Below, one piece after another: positions 15,900-23,087 of a stretch of 25,039 bases of DNA. Location: assembly GCA_014896635.1 (NCBI GenBank), contig JADBKA010000052.1, positions 1-25,039 on the forward strand, written 5' to 3'. How positions within the stretch are numbered: the first letter of the stretch is position 1; the number at the start of each line of letters is the position of its first letter. The position numbers and the translations under genes are program-made. This DNA is from Ktedonobacteraceae bacterium. GTDB taxonomy: Bacteria; Chloroflexota; Ktedonobacteria; Ktedonobacterales; Ktedonobacteraceae. The notes under the pieces are model-generated. The model did not search any database, was not told the origin of the DNA, and saw only the letters and a list, made by a program, of their open reading frames with translations.

Positions 15900-17591
15900 A
15901 TGGCGACGCGCGTTGTGGGAGATGGCGCGACAACAACAGTAGTTCGTAAGAGAGGCTTGCGTAGAAGCTATCTCGGCGAGTGGCTGACTACAACCGATCA
16001 TAAACAGATCGGGTTGATGTACATGTTCACTGGTTTCTTCTTTTTCCTGGTGGGTGGTATGGAGGCTCTCCTGATCCGCTCCCAGCTAGCAGTGCCGAAT
16101 GGCAAGGTGCTGAGTCCTGAGGAATACAATCAGATCTTCACCATGCACGGCACGACGATGATCTTCCTGTTCGTCATCCCGTTTATTGCTGGCCTGGGAA
16201 ACTACGTGGTGCCTCTGATGGTAGGTGCGCGTGATATGGCCTTCCCGCGCCTGAACGCCTTCGGTTACTGGATTGTGCTCTTTGGCGGTATCTTTATCCA
16301 GTCCAGTTTCTTTTTTGGTCAGGCGCCAAATGGTGGCTGGTTCATGTATATGCCGCTTAACGAGGCCAATGCGGGTTGTAACCATGCGTTTGCCTGTGTG
16401 CAGGGCATGAATGCCGATTTCTGGTATCTTGGCGTTACTCTGCTTGGTATCTCGTCGATTGCCGGTTCGCTCAATTTCGTGGTGACGATCTTCAAGTTGC
16501 GCGCACCCGGCATGAGCATCAACCGCATCCCGCTTTTTACCTGGATGATGATGGTGCAGTCCTTCCTGCTGCTCTTCTCGCTGCCCAGCGTGACAACGGC
16601 CAGCATTCTGGCGCTGCTGGACCGCCATCTCGGCACGCACTTCTATCAGTACACTTTCGGTGGTGATCCACTGCTCTGGCAGCATCTCTTCTGGTCCTTT
16701 GGCCATCCAGAAGTATATATTCTGATCCTGCCGGTCTTCGGCATCATCTCCGAGGTACTGCCTGTCTTCTCGCGCAAGCCGATTTTTGGCTATACCTTCA
16801 TTGCCTGGTCCGGTGTGGCTATCGGCTTTTTGAGCTTCGCGGTGTGGGCGCATCACATGTTCGCGGTGGGTCTGCCATCGGTTGCCCAGGCGTTCTTCGC
16901 TACCAGCACGACGTTGATCGCGGTGCCGACGGCGGTGAAGATCTTCAACTGGGTAGCGACGACTTATGGGGGCAAGCTCAATCTGAAAACGCCGATGCTT
17001 TTTGCGCTGGGCTTTGTGGCGATGTTCCTGATCGGCGGTCTGAACGGTGTGGCTGTAGCTGTGGTGCCGGTTGATTACCAGTTGACCGATAGCTACTTTG
17101 TAGTGGCACATATTCACTATGTACTCTTTGGCGGTTCTGCTCTGGGGTTGTTTGCCGGACTCTACTACTGGTTCCCCAAATTTACGGGCAAGTTGCTCAA
17201 TGACCGCCTGGGCAAGTGGCATTTCTGGCTGGCGCTGATCGGTCTCAACCTGGCCTTCTTCCCTATGCACCTGCTTGGCCTGCTTGGCATGCCGCGCCGT
17301 GTCTATACCTACCCTGCCAATCTGGGCTGGAATGAGTTGAATCTGCTGTCAACTATCGGCGTATTCTTCATAGCGATTTCGGTGGTGATATTCCTCTATA
17401 ATATAGTGGTCAGTCTGAAGAGCGGTGAGAAGGCCGGTGGTGATCCCTGGGATGCCTTTACGCTGGAATGGGATACCACTTCCCCGCCTCAGAAGTACAA
17501 CTTCTTGCATGTTCCAGTGGTGCGTAGTCGTCGCCCGTTCTTTGACAAGAAGTATCCAGAGATCGCCGACTGGAAGTCAGTCGTCCACTAG
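15900..17591 (+). CDS. coxA: Cytochrome c oxidase subunit I, copy 2
   Basis: This is a second full-length subunit I of 563 residues, starting at ATG 15900 with AGGAGG at 15886-15891 and 8-base spacing. It aligns with copy 1 without gaps and I judge it well over 80% identical. All redox ligands are conserved (H83, H269, H318, H319, H404, H406, Y273), as are D112, N119, E271 and K347, so it should be an active proton pump. Differences cluster in hydrophobic positions and in the N- and C-terminal tails. It has VAHIHYV where copy 1 has VSHFHYV. No second subunit II gene lies nearby, so it probably shares subunits II-IV with copy 1 as an alternative catalytic core. It has its own 261-base upstream region and a strong terminator. 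Confidence 0.96.
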   Translation: MATRVVGDGATTTVVRKRGLRRSYLGEWLTTTDHKQIGLMYMFTGFFFFLVGGMEALLIRSQLAVPNGKVLSPEEYNQIFTMHGTTMIFLFVIPFIAGLGNYVVPLMVGARDMAFPRLNAFGYWIVLFGGIFIQSSFFFGQAPNGGWFMYMPLNEANAGCNHAFACVQGMNADFWYLGVTLLGISSIAGSLNFVVTIFKLRAPGMSINRIPLFTWMMMVQSFLLLFSLPSVTTASILALLDRHLGTHFYQYTFGGDPLLWQHLFWSFGHPEVYILILPVFGIISEVLPVFSRKPIFGYTFIAWSGVAIGFLSFAVWAHHMFAVGLPSVAQAFFATSTTLIAVPTAVKIFNWVATTYGGKLNLKTPMLFALGFVAMFLIGGLNGVAVAVVPVDYQLTDSYFVVAHIHYVLFGGSALGLFAGLYYWFPKFTGKLLNDRLGKWHFWLALIGLNLAFFPMHLLGLLGMPRRVYTYPANLGWNELNLLSTIGVFFIAISVVIFLYNIVVSLKSGEKAGGDPWDAFTLEWDTTSPPQKYNFLHVPVVRSRRPFFDKKYPEIADWKSVVH

Positions 17592-17612
17592 AGGAGGAGT
17601 CCAGGAAGGGAG

Positions 17613-17645
17613 ATCCAGGAGGGCAAAGCCCTCCTGGATTTTTTT
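17613..17645 (+). terminator. Rho-independent terminator of coxA copy 2
   Basis: A perfect 12-bp stem (17613-17624 with 17628-17639, ATCCAGGAGGGC and its complement, loop AAA) is followed by a run of seven T (17639-17645). The T-run overlaps the stop codon region of the convergent argG copy. Confidence 0.93.
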
Positions 17646-18902
17646 ACTGCTTGTTTTTCTCAGCCAGCACCTTTGTGCTGCTGCTGTCGAGCAAACTGCC
17701 TTCCAGGCCGACAGAAGGTAGCAGTTGTGCCTGGGCCTGTGTGCTCAGCGGTAACGCCCATAGTTTGATGAAGCCGAGAGCGGCATTGTGATCGAACTGA
17801 TCGCCGCTGTCATAGGTCGCCAGACTGTGGCTATAGAGCGAGTGTTCCGATTTGCGTCCGACGATGACGCACTGGCCGCGTGTGAGCTTGACGCGCACAA
17901 CGCCGCTGACAAAACGCTGTGTGCTCTGCACGTATGCCGCCAGGTCCTGGTGCAACGCGCTGTACCACTGGCCGTTGTAGATCAGCCGCGCGTACTCTCC
18001 GGCCACGATCTCCTTAAACGCACCTGCTCGTGGCCCAGTGTCAGACTTTCCAGTGCGCGGTGAGTGGTATGTGGATTGGCAGCGGGCGCCTCATACACCT
18101 CGCGCGAGATGCCGACCAGGCGATTCTCGATGTGGTCGATGCGACCGATGCCATATTTGCCAGCCTCTCTATTCAACGTCTCGATGAGTGTCACGCCGTC
18201 GATCTCTTCTCCATCGAGTGCGACGGGAATGCCATGCTGGAAGGTGATCTCCAGATATGTCGGCGGCGGAGGCGCGTCCGAGCCGGGATCGGCTGTCCAC
18301 TCATAGACCTCTTCAGGCGGCTCAGCCCAGGGATCTTCAAGGATGCCGCACTCGATGCTGCGCCCCCAGAGATTCTGGTCAACCGAGTAGGGACTCGCGT
18401 TTGTAACCTGGATGGGAATGCCATGTTCAGCGGCATAAGCGATTTCGTTGTCGCGTGTCATGCTCCATTCGCGTTGCGGCGCAATGATTTTTAGATCGGG
18501 CGCCAGCGTTTGAATGGAGACATCGAAGCGCACCTGGTCATTGCCCTTGCCGGTACAGCCATGCGCAACAGCAACAGCTCCTTCCTGGCGCGCGACCTCG
18601 ACCAGCAGACGCGCGATCAGCGGACGCGCCAGCGCGGTTGCCAGCGGATACTGGCCTTCGTAGATTGCTCCAGCCTGCAAGGCGGGCCAGACGAAGTAGC
18701 GCACAAAATCAGCGCGCCCATCCACTATCACGGCTTTCACGGCTCCGATCTGCTGCGCCCGCGCTGCAACGGCTTCCAGATCACGATCATTGCCTACATC
18801 AATCGTCAGGGCGATGACATCCAGCCCGTATTGTTCTTTGATCCAGCGAATGGCAACGGATGTATCCAGCCCGCCAGAATAAGCAAGTACCACTGTTGAC
18901 AT
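17644..18902 (-). pseudogene. argG: Canonical-type argininosuccinate synthase, frameshifted (argG1)
   Basis: ArgG joins citrulline and aspartate using ATP. The first part (ATG 18902, 306 codons, stop at 17982) has [59 protein letters not shown] and [13 protein letters not shown], the normal bacterial type. After HEQVRL the frame turns to [10 protein letters not shown] and stops. The missing C-terminus ([19 protein letters not shown] ... GFIKLWALPL) continues in the -1 frame to 17644. Restoring one T beside 18014-18015 (reads CCTTAAA, expected CCTTTAAA) would give about 419 residues. In addition, the near-universal KSR of VGxKSRExYE reads GISREVYE: the lysine codon is missing in frame. The gene starts 2 bases after argH. 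It is a decaying duplicate, or the frameshift is a sequencing error; the lysine loss favours decay. Confidence 0.8.
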
Positions 18903-18904
18903 AA

Positions 18905-20320
18905 CTAGCTCTCCCCTTCTTCCAGAATGCCGGCATGTTCGGAGCCGACCAGTGCCTGTATTGCTGCTTTGAAACGGTCGGCGCGCTGCTGCCAGCCTGT
19001 ACGGGCCTGCTGGAGACGCTGCTGCGCCTGTGCGAGGCCGAGGTTGCCGGCGCCGCCCATGTGACTGCGTGCCTTCAGGCGGCTGACGAGTTGCTCGCGG
19101 CTCTCAACTGGCAAAGGGATACCACTGTCCAGTTGTGCCAGCACTTCTGCGCCGACAGTGCGGTAAGCATCGCGGAAAGGCATGTTTGCGCTGCTGGCAA
19201 GCTCGTAGGCGCGGTCGGCGGCGAACAATTCAAAGGTGCAAGCAGCGGTCGTGCGTTCGGCATTGACGGTGATATGGCTTACCACCAGGTTGCAGATAGC
19301 GATGCTTTCCTGCACCAGGTCCAGAGCCTCCATAAATGGCCGCTTGGTTTCCTGGTAGTCCATGTTGTAGCCAGAAGGCAGACCCGTGATGATGCCGAGA
19401 ATTTGCTGCTGGTAGGCCAGCATGGTCTGCGTGCGTGCGCGTACCAGCTCCATCACTCCGAGATTGCGCTTCTGAGGCATGATACTGCTGCCCGTGCAGA
19501 GTTCCTTTGGCACCTGGAAGAAGCCGTACTCGACAGTGGTGAAGAGCAGGACATCCTGGGCCAGCTTGCTCAGGTCGAGCATGATCTGAGCCAGCGCCTG
19601 CACAATGGCAGCCTCGAATTTACCGCGACTGTTCTGGACGTAGATGACATTGTTCTGTACGCGCGCGAAACCGAGGATGTCGGCCACGTACTGCCGGTCG
19701 ATAGGGATGGGGACGCCGTAGCCAGCGGCGGACCCCAGCGGCGATTGATCGACAAGCGCATAGACGGCGGAGAGCTGCTGCTCGTCGTCGAGCAGCGCCT
19801 CGGCGAAGGAGGCGGCCCACAGCGCGACCGATGAGAGCATCGCGCGCTGCATATGGGTATAGCCGGGCATGGGTACATCGGTGTGCGCTTCGGCAAAGGT
19901 CAGCAGGGTGCTGCACAGCGCAAGCAGCTTTGCGCTGATGCTGTGCAGTTGTTCCTTGCTGTACAGGCGCATGTCCAGCAGCACCTGGTCATTGCGCGAG
20001 CGGGCCGTGTGGATCTTTTTGCCGGCAGCTCCCGCCACTGCGGCCAGGTGATTTTCGACACTCGTATGGACATCCTCGTCGGACGGCTTGATGGTAAATT
20101 CGTGAGCTGCCGCCAGTTGCAGGATGCCGCACAGGGCCTGCTTCAACTGCTGGTGTTCCTGTTCGCTCAGGACGCCGATTTTCTTGAGCATCGCAATATG
20201 TGCGAGATTACCCCAGACGTCATGGCGAATCAGGCGATTGTCGAGGACGCTGTTCTGCGCGGCCTCGAAGTGTTCGACCTGCTCGTTGAGGCTGTAGCCC
20301 TTCTGCCAGAGTTTGGACAT
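18905..20320 (-). CDS. argH: Argininosuccinate lyase
   Basis: ArgH splits argininosuccinate into arginine and fumarate, the last step of arginine synthesis. The 471-residue product is all-alpha, of the aspartase/fumarase superfamily: [13 protein letters not shown] (80-92), [10 protein letters not shown] (104-113), PGYTHMQRA (152-160) with the catalytic histidine H156, and the superfamily signature [10 protein letters not shown] (277-286) with the catalytic serine loop. After the signature it has LGVMELVRA, where PDxxEL is common. The start ATG 20320 lies 3 bases after the argG2 stop, with GAAGAGGA upstream, and argG1 begins 2 bases after its stop, so all three are co-transcribed. Length is normal. 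Confidence 0.96.
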   Translation of the reverse strand: MSKLWQKGYSLNEQVEHFEAAQNSVLDNRLIRHDVWGNLAHIAMLKKIGVLSEQEHQQLKQALCGILQLAAAHEFTIKPSDEDVHTSVENHLAAVAGAAGKKIHTARSRNDQVLLDMRLYSKEQLHSISAKLLALCSTLLTFAEAHTDVPMPGYTHMQRAMLSSVALWAASFAEALLDDEQQLSAVYALVDQSPLGSAAGYGVPIPIDRQYVADILGFARVQNNVIYVQNSRGKFEAAIVQALAQIMLDLSKLAQDVLLFTTVEYGFFQVPKELCTGSSIMPQKRNLGVMELVRARTQTMLAYQQQILGIITGLPSGYNMDYQETKRPFMEALDLVQESIAICNLVVSHITVNAERTTAACTFELFAADRAYELASSANMPFRDAYRTVGAEVLAQLDSGIPLPVESREQLVSRLKARSHMGGAGNLGLAQAQQRLQQARTGWQQRADRFKAAIQALVGSEHAGILEEGES

Positions 20321-20323
20321 GGC

Positions 20324-21628
20324 TTAATCCTCTTCAATCTGCAAGCCGGCCAGCCGGCTGCGGCGCGCGATCAGCTCGTAGGGCAGACCGCGTAGATGAG
20401 CGGCGGGCGCGCACTCCTTCTGGTTGAAGCTTGCGCTGTTGATCGAGCGCACATCGGGGAAAAAGAGGCCGCTGCTGGATTTGCGTGAGATGATGTCGAT
20501 GTTGCCCTTGTAGAGGCTGACGATATACTCCCCGTTGACCACCTTCTGCGTGGTGGCGATGAAAGCGTCGATGGCGCTTTTCAGCGGATGGAACCACTCG
20601 CCATGATAGACCAGCTTTGCCCATTGCGCGTCGAGCTGGCGCTTGAGCTGGATTTCCTCTTTGGTGAGTGTGAACTGTTCCAGATCGCGGTGTACTTTGA
20701 GTAGGATGGTAGCAGCGGGCGCTTCGTAGATCTCGCGTGATTTCAGGCCCATGATGCCATCCTCGAAGAGGTCAATTTTGCCGATGCCATTGGCCCCGCC
20801 GACGAAATTCAGCGTCTCGATAATGCGGTCGAGTGGCATAGCCTCGCCGTCAAGCGCGACCGGGATGCCGTTCTCCCAGGTGATTTTGACGGTTGTGGCT
20901 TTATCGGGAGCCTTCTGCGGTGGCGTGAGCCAGAGCCAGATAGAGTCGGGCAGTTCGGTCTCAAGGCCGATGCCGCCGCTGGCGATGGAGCGGCACCACA
21001 TCGTCTTGTCGTCGCCGCCGGCGATCAACTCCTCGATGGGCATGCCGAAGTATGCCATGAGCAATTGCTCTTCGCCGCGTGTCAGATCGAAGTCGCGGAC
21101 CGGCACGAAGATCGAGAGACCGGGCGCGAAAAGGCTGAAGACATTGTGCATGCGATACTGGTCGTTGCCTTTGCCGCTCGAACCTTCCATCAGCGCGTCA
21201 CAACCGAGTTCGAGGGCCTTCTGGGCCACGCGCGCCGCGATCAACTGGCGAGTCATCGAGGTAGAGACAGGATAGCCGTTGTAGTCGGAATTGGCCTGGA
21301 TGGCTCTGGTGAGCCAGTGCGTGGTAAATTCCTCTTTGAGATCAAGCACGATGGGGGAGATGCCCAGTTTTTCGGCATTCTCCTTGCTCATTTTGATCTC
21401 CTCTTCCCCCTGGCCGACGTCAGCGTTGATGGCGTAGAGCTTTTTCGCGTGGTATTTTGTCTCGGCCAGTTTGACACAGAGTGTTGAGTCGAGGCCGCCG
21501 GAGTAGGCAAGCGCGATGGTCTTGCCCTGAGGAACATCAACCGAAGTGATCTTCTGAAGCGCCACTTCGAGCGCGTTACCGCCGGTGGTAGCGGCGGTAG
21601 ATGTGATCTGATTGTTGGTTGTTGTCAT
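20324..21628 (-). CDS. argG: Argininosuccinate synthase, divergent type (argG2)
   Basis: This is the first gene of the arginine operon, 434 residues from ATG 21628 (AAGGAG upstream, 9-base spacing; an in-frame TTG at 21646 has no better site). After a ~35-residue polar N-terminal extension come the PP-loop [55 protein letters not shown] (the SGKGND aspartate/ATP site), GKIDLFEDGIMGLKSREIYEAP and a C-terminal domain WAKLVYHGEWFHPLKSAIDAFI. Residues that, from memory of human ASS1, bind citrulline (E270 and Y282 equivalents) are kept, as is KSR. It lacks the usual [16 protein letters not shown] block, showing KTMWCRSIASGGIGL instead. It is therefore far from argG1, but probably active. It is the only intact synthase in the operon. 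Confidence 0.88.
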   Translation of the reverse strand: MTTTNNQITSTAATTGGNALEVALQKITSVDVPQGKTIALAYSGGLDSTLCVKLAETKYHAKKLYAINADVGQGEEEIKMSKENAEKLGISPIVLDLKEEFTTHWLTRAIQANSDYNGYPVSTSMTRQLIAARVAQKALELGCDALMEGSSGKGNDQYRMHNVFSLFAPGLSIFVPVRDFDLTRGEEQLLMAYFGMPIEELIAGGDDKTMWCRSIASGGIGLETELPDSIWLWLTPPQKAPDKATTVKITWENGIPVALDGEAMPLDRIIETLNFVGGANGIGKIDLFEDGIMGLKSREIYEAPAATILLKVHRDLEQFTLTKEEIQLKRQLDAQWAKLVYHGEWFHPLKSAIDAFIATTQKVVNGEYIVSLYKGNIDIISRKSSSGLFFPDVRSINSASFNQKECAPAAHLRGLPYELIARRSRLAGLQIEED

Positions 21629-21676
21629 AGTGAGCTGCTCCTTCAACGAAATGGACTATGGAAGGGGCAAGCCCAT

Positions 21677-21715
21677 AAAAAATCTCGCCCCTTCCGCGAA
21701 CATTGAAGGGACGAG
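21677..21715 (-). terminator. T-box-controlled intrinsic terminator
   Basis: CTCGTCCCTTC (21715-21705) pairs with GAAGGGGCGAG (21694-21684), with one G-U pair, and is followed by A and six T (21682-21677). It is the off-state of the T-box upstream of argG2. Confidence 0.9.
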
Positions 21716-22054
21716 AGTGCAGGGGAATGCCTGTTATATGCTATGCTAAGGCCCTGTCACACCCGTGGTGCCACCCTACTTGCCTTTCTTCTCACCTAAT
21801 GGAAGAAAAGCCACTTTCCGGTTATCTGCTGCGTGGGGACCACCCACCCGGCCTACTTATTGCTGAATACTATGCCTTATGATCTGATTTAGTGGCGTGG
21901 CGGTCAGCAATTTTCTTCGGCCAGCCGCTCACGAATGCGTTCTGGGAGCACGTTCCTTTTCCGAACTTTCACCTTACATCGGATCGCTGTCAGGCGCCTC
22001 TCCCGTACTACTTTCGCTCAACGCGGGTCAGACCTGTTTTTTTCTTTTGACCTG
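21677..22054 (-). ncRNA. T-box riboswitch leader with arginine (CGC) specifier
   Basis: On the - strand this leader upstream of argG2 contains the T-box core AGGGTGGCACCACGGG (21777-21762). It also has a Stem I with AGTAGTA opposite AGAACGCA, flanked by CGAA/TTCG and GGGAG/CTCCC pairs, and a terminator at 21715-21677. In the specifier loop the triplet after GAA is CGC (21939-21937), an arginine codon. The bulge TGGC would pair with tRNA 3' NCCA if the discriminator is G. When uncharged tRNA-Arg binds, the antiterminator forms and argG2-argH-argG1 is transcribed. The T-box and terminator are seen directly; the amino acid is inferred from loop position and gene function. Confidence 0.92.
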
Positions 22055-22060
22055 TGTTTT

Positions 22061-22089
22061 AGGATAACAGGAAATCCGCCAGATGTCAA
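22061..22089 (-). promoter_or_regulatory. Sigma-70-like promoter of the arginine operon
   Basis: TTGACA (22089-22084), a 17-base spacer and TATCCT (22066-22061) on the - strand. Expected transcription start is near 22054, just before the T-box Stem I. Confidence 0.8.
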
Positions 22090-22120
22090 ATGTTTTTTAA
22101 GTGAGAGAGAAAGCGTAATG

Positions 22121-22149
22121 TTGACACAGTGATTGTGGATCAGTAATAT
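22121..22149 (+). promoter_or_regulatory. Sigma-70-like promoter of the unknown gene at 22194
   Basis: TTGACA (22121-22126), a 17-base spacer and TAATAT (22144-22149). It is back to back with the arginine operon promoter; the two -35 boxes are 31 bases apart. A small hairpin, ACCAGG/CCTGGT (22164-22182) followed by TTTT, lies in the leader before the gene. Confidence 0.7.
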
Positions 22150-22193
22150 AGAGAAATGCCACCACCAGGAATGCAGCCTGGTTTTATCCTGGA

Positions 22194-22958
22194 ATGGGCA
22201 GTAAGGAGAAACGCAAGTTGTTAACATATGAAGCTATAACGGAGCATTTCCTGAAGGCCGCTGCCAGCCTCTCTCTTGTAACGCACCCTGAGTATTGGAT
22301 GAACGCGCGCACGCTTGAGCGGGAATTTACCTGCACCTGCCATACAGGGAGTTGTGAAGAGGCGGAGACGCGCAGTGCATGCACGGTCTCGTTTGTATGG
22401 GGGCCGCTGGATACGGCGCTGTCGCTCGAAGGTCCGACGGGGGTCTGCGATTTCTTCCACGAGTCTGATCCCAACTGCCTGCACCTGCATACCTCTGCCG
22501 TCCCCCCGTTAGTGCTGGATTTATCATATAGCCTTGCTTTCAATGGCTCTGGCGCCACCATCTCCGAGGCGGCCCTGCTCTCTCTGATCCAGATGCTACG
22601 GCTGCGGGCAAGTGAGCGGAGCCAGCGTACGGTGGAGACGCGGCCAGGCATCAGTATGGTTTTGCAGGACAACCGCCTGCGTCCCGACACGTTGACGCTG
22701 CAACAGCGTGTCGAGTTGCCAATCTGGCATCCAGAGGGGATACATGGGCTGCCCGGTGGGTCATATAATGCTCTACGCTATCGGCCTGGTTCGGACCTGT
22801 ACGATGTTGAAGGAGAGAGGGAAGAAGTAACTGCCGATCACCCGCACCCGGAAACGTGGCTGCCGAAGGTGATGGTAGAGGTTTGCCAGGATATTGTGCA
22901 GGTACTTGATGCCCTGGATGCCGCTCTCTCTTACCATAGCTCTGATAATTTATCCTGA
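22194..22958 (+). CDS. Unknown soluble protein, cysteine-containing
   Basis: I do not recognise this 254-residue protein. ATG 22194 has a poor ribosome site; TTG 22218, with AAGGAG 9 bases upstream, would give 246 residues (LLTYEAITEHF...) and may be the real start. There is no signal peptide and no membrane helix. It contains FTCTCHTGSCEE (a CxCxxxxC cluster), further cysteines in RSACTVSF, TGVCDFF and PNCLHLH, and an acidic C-terminal helix (VMVEVCQDIVQVLDALDAALS). The cysteine and histidine positions could bind a metal, but no standard motif fits. It is monocistronic: a strong divergent promoter is upstream and a perfect hairpin downstream. Codon use looks like the neighbours. Confidence 0.7.
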   Translation: MGSKEKRKLLTYEAITEHFLKAAASLSLVTHPEYWMNARTLEREFTCTCHTGSCEEAETRSACTVSFVWGPLDTALSLEGPTGVCDFFHESDPNCLHLHTSAVPPLVLDLSYSLAFNGSGATISEAALLSLIQMLRLRASERSQRTVETRPGISMVLQDNRLRPDTLTLQQRVELPIWHPEGIHGLPGGSYNALRYRPGSDLYDVEGEREEVTADHPHPETWLPKVMVEVCQDIVQVLDALDAALSYHSSDNLS

Positions 22959-22986
22959 AATTCCAGCAAAAAGCATGCCGAACATA

Positions 22987-23033
22987 GCCGGGAAGGGGAG
23001 AAAGGGCCAGTGGCCCTTTCTCCCCTTCCCGGC
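22987..23033. terminator. Perfect 22-bp hairpin between convergent genes
   Basis: Bases 22987-23008 and 23012-23033 are perfect reverse complements around a 3-base loop (AGT). It sits between the stop of the unknown gene (+) and the stop of the MgtE_N/CBS gene (-). There is no T-run on either side. It has the same architecture as the hairpin after ftsZ. Confidence 0.7.
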
Positions 23034-23087
23034 CAGGAGTGCCTTCTCCTCAGGCCAGCACCTCTAAGACCGCATTTTCATAGCTCT

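Noticed and set aside
16086..17270. 394-codon open frame antisense to coxA copy 2
   Set aside because: It is the same shadow as over copy 1, in the same relative frame. Its similarity to the other antisense frame is inherited from the coxA duplication, not independent evidence.
17990..18030. Programmed -1 frameshift in argG1
   Set aside because: The site reads CGT TTA AGG in frame, which is not an X XXY YYZ slippery heptamer. The AAGGAG near it is too close to the GTG at 18006 for normal re-initiation. An indel is simpler, especially with the missing lysine codon nearby.
18935..19834. 299-codon open frame antisense to argH
   Set aside because: It lies opposite a gene with full family signatures, and its product shows no coherent domain.
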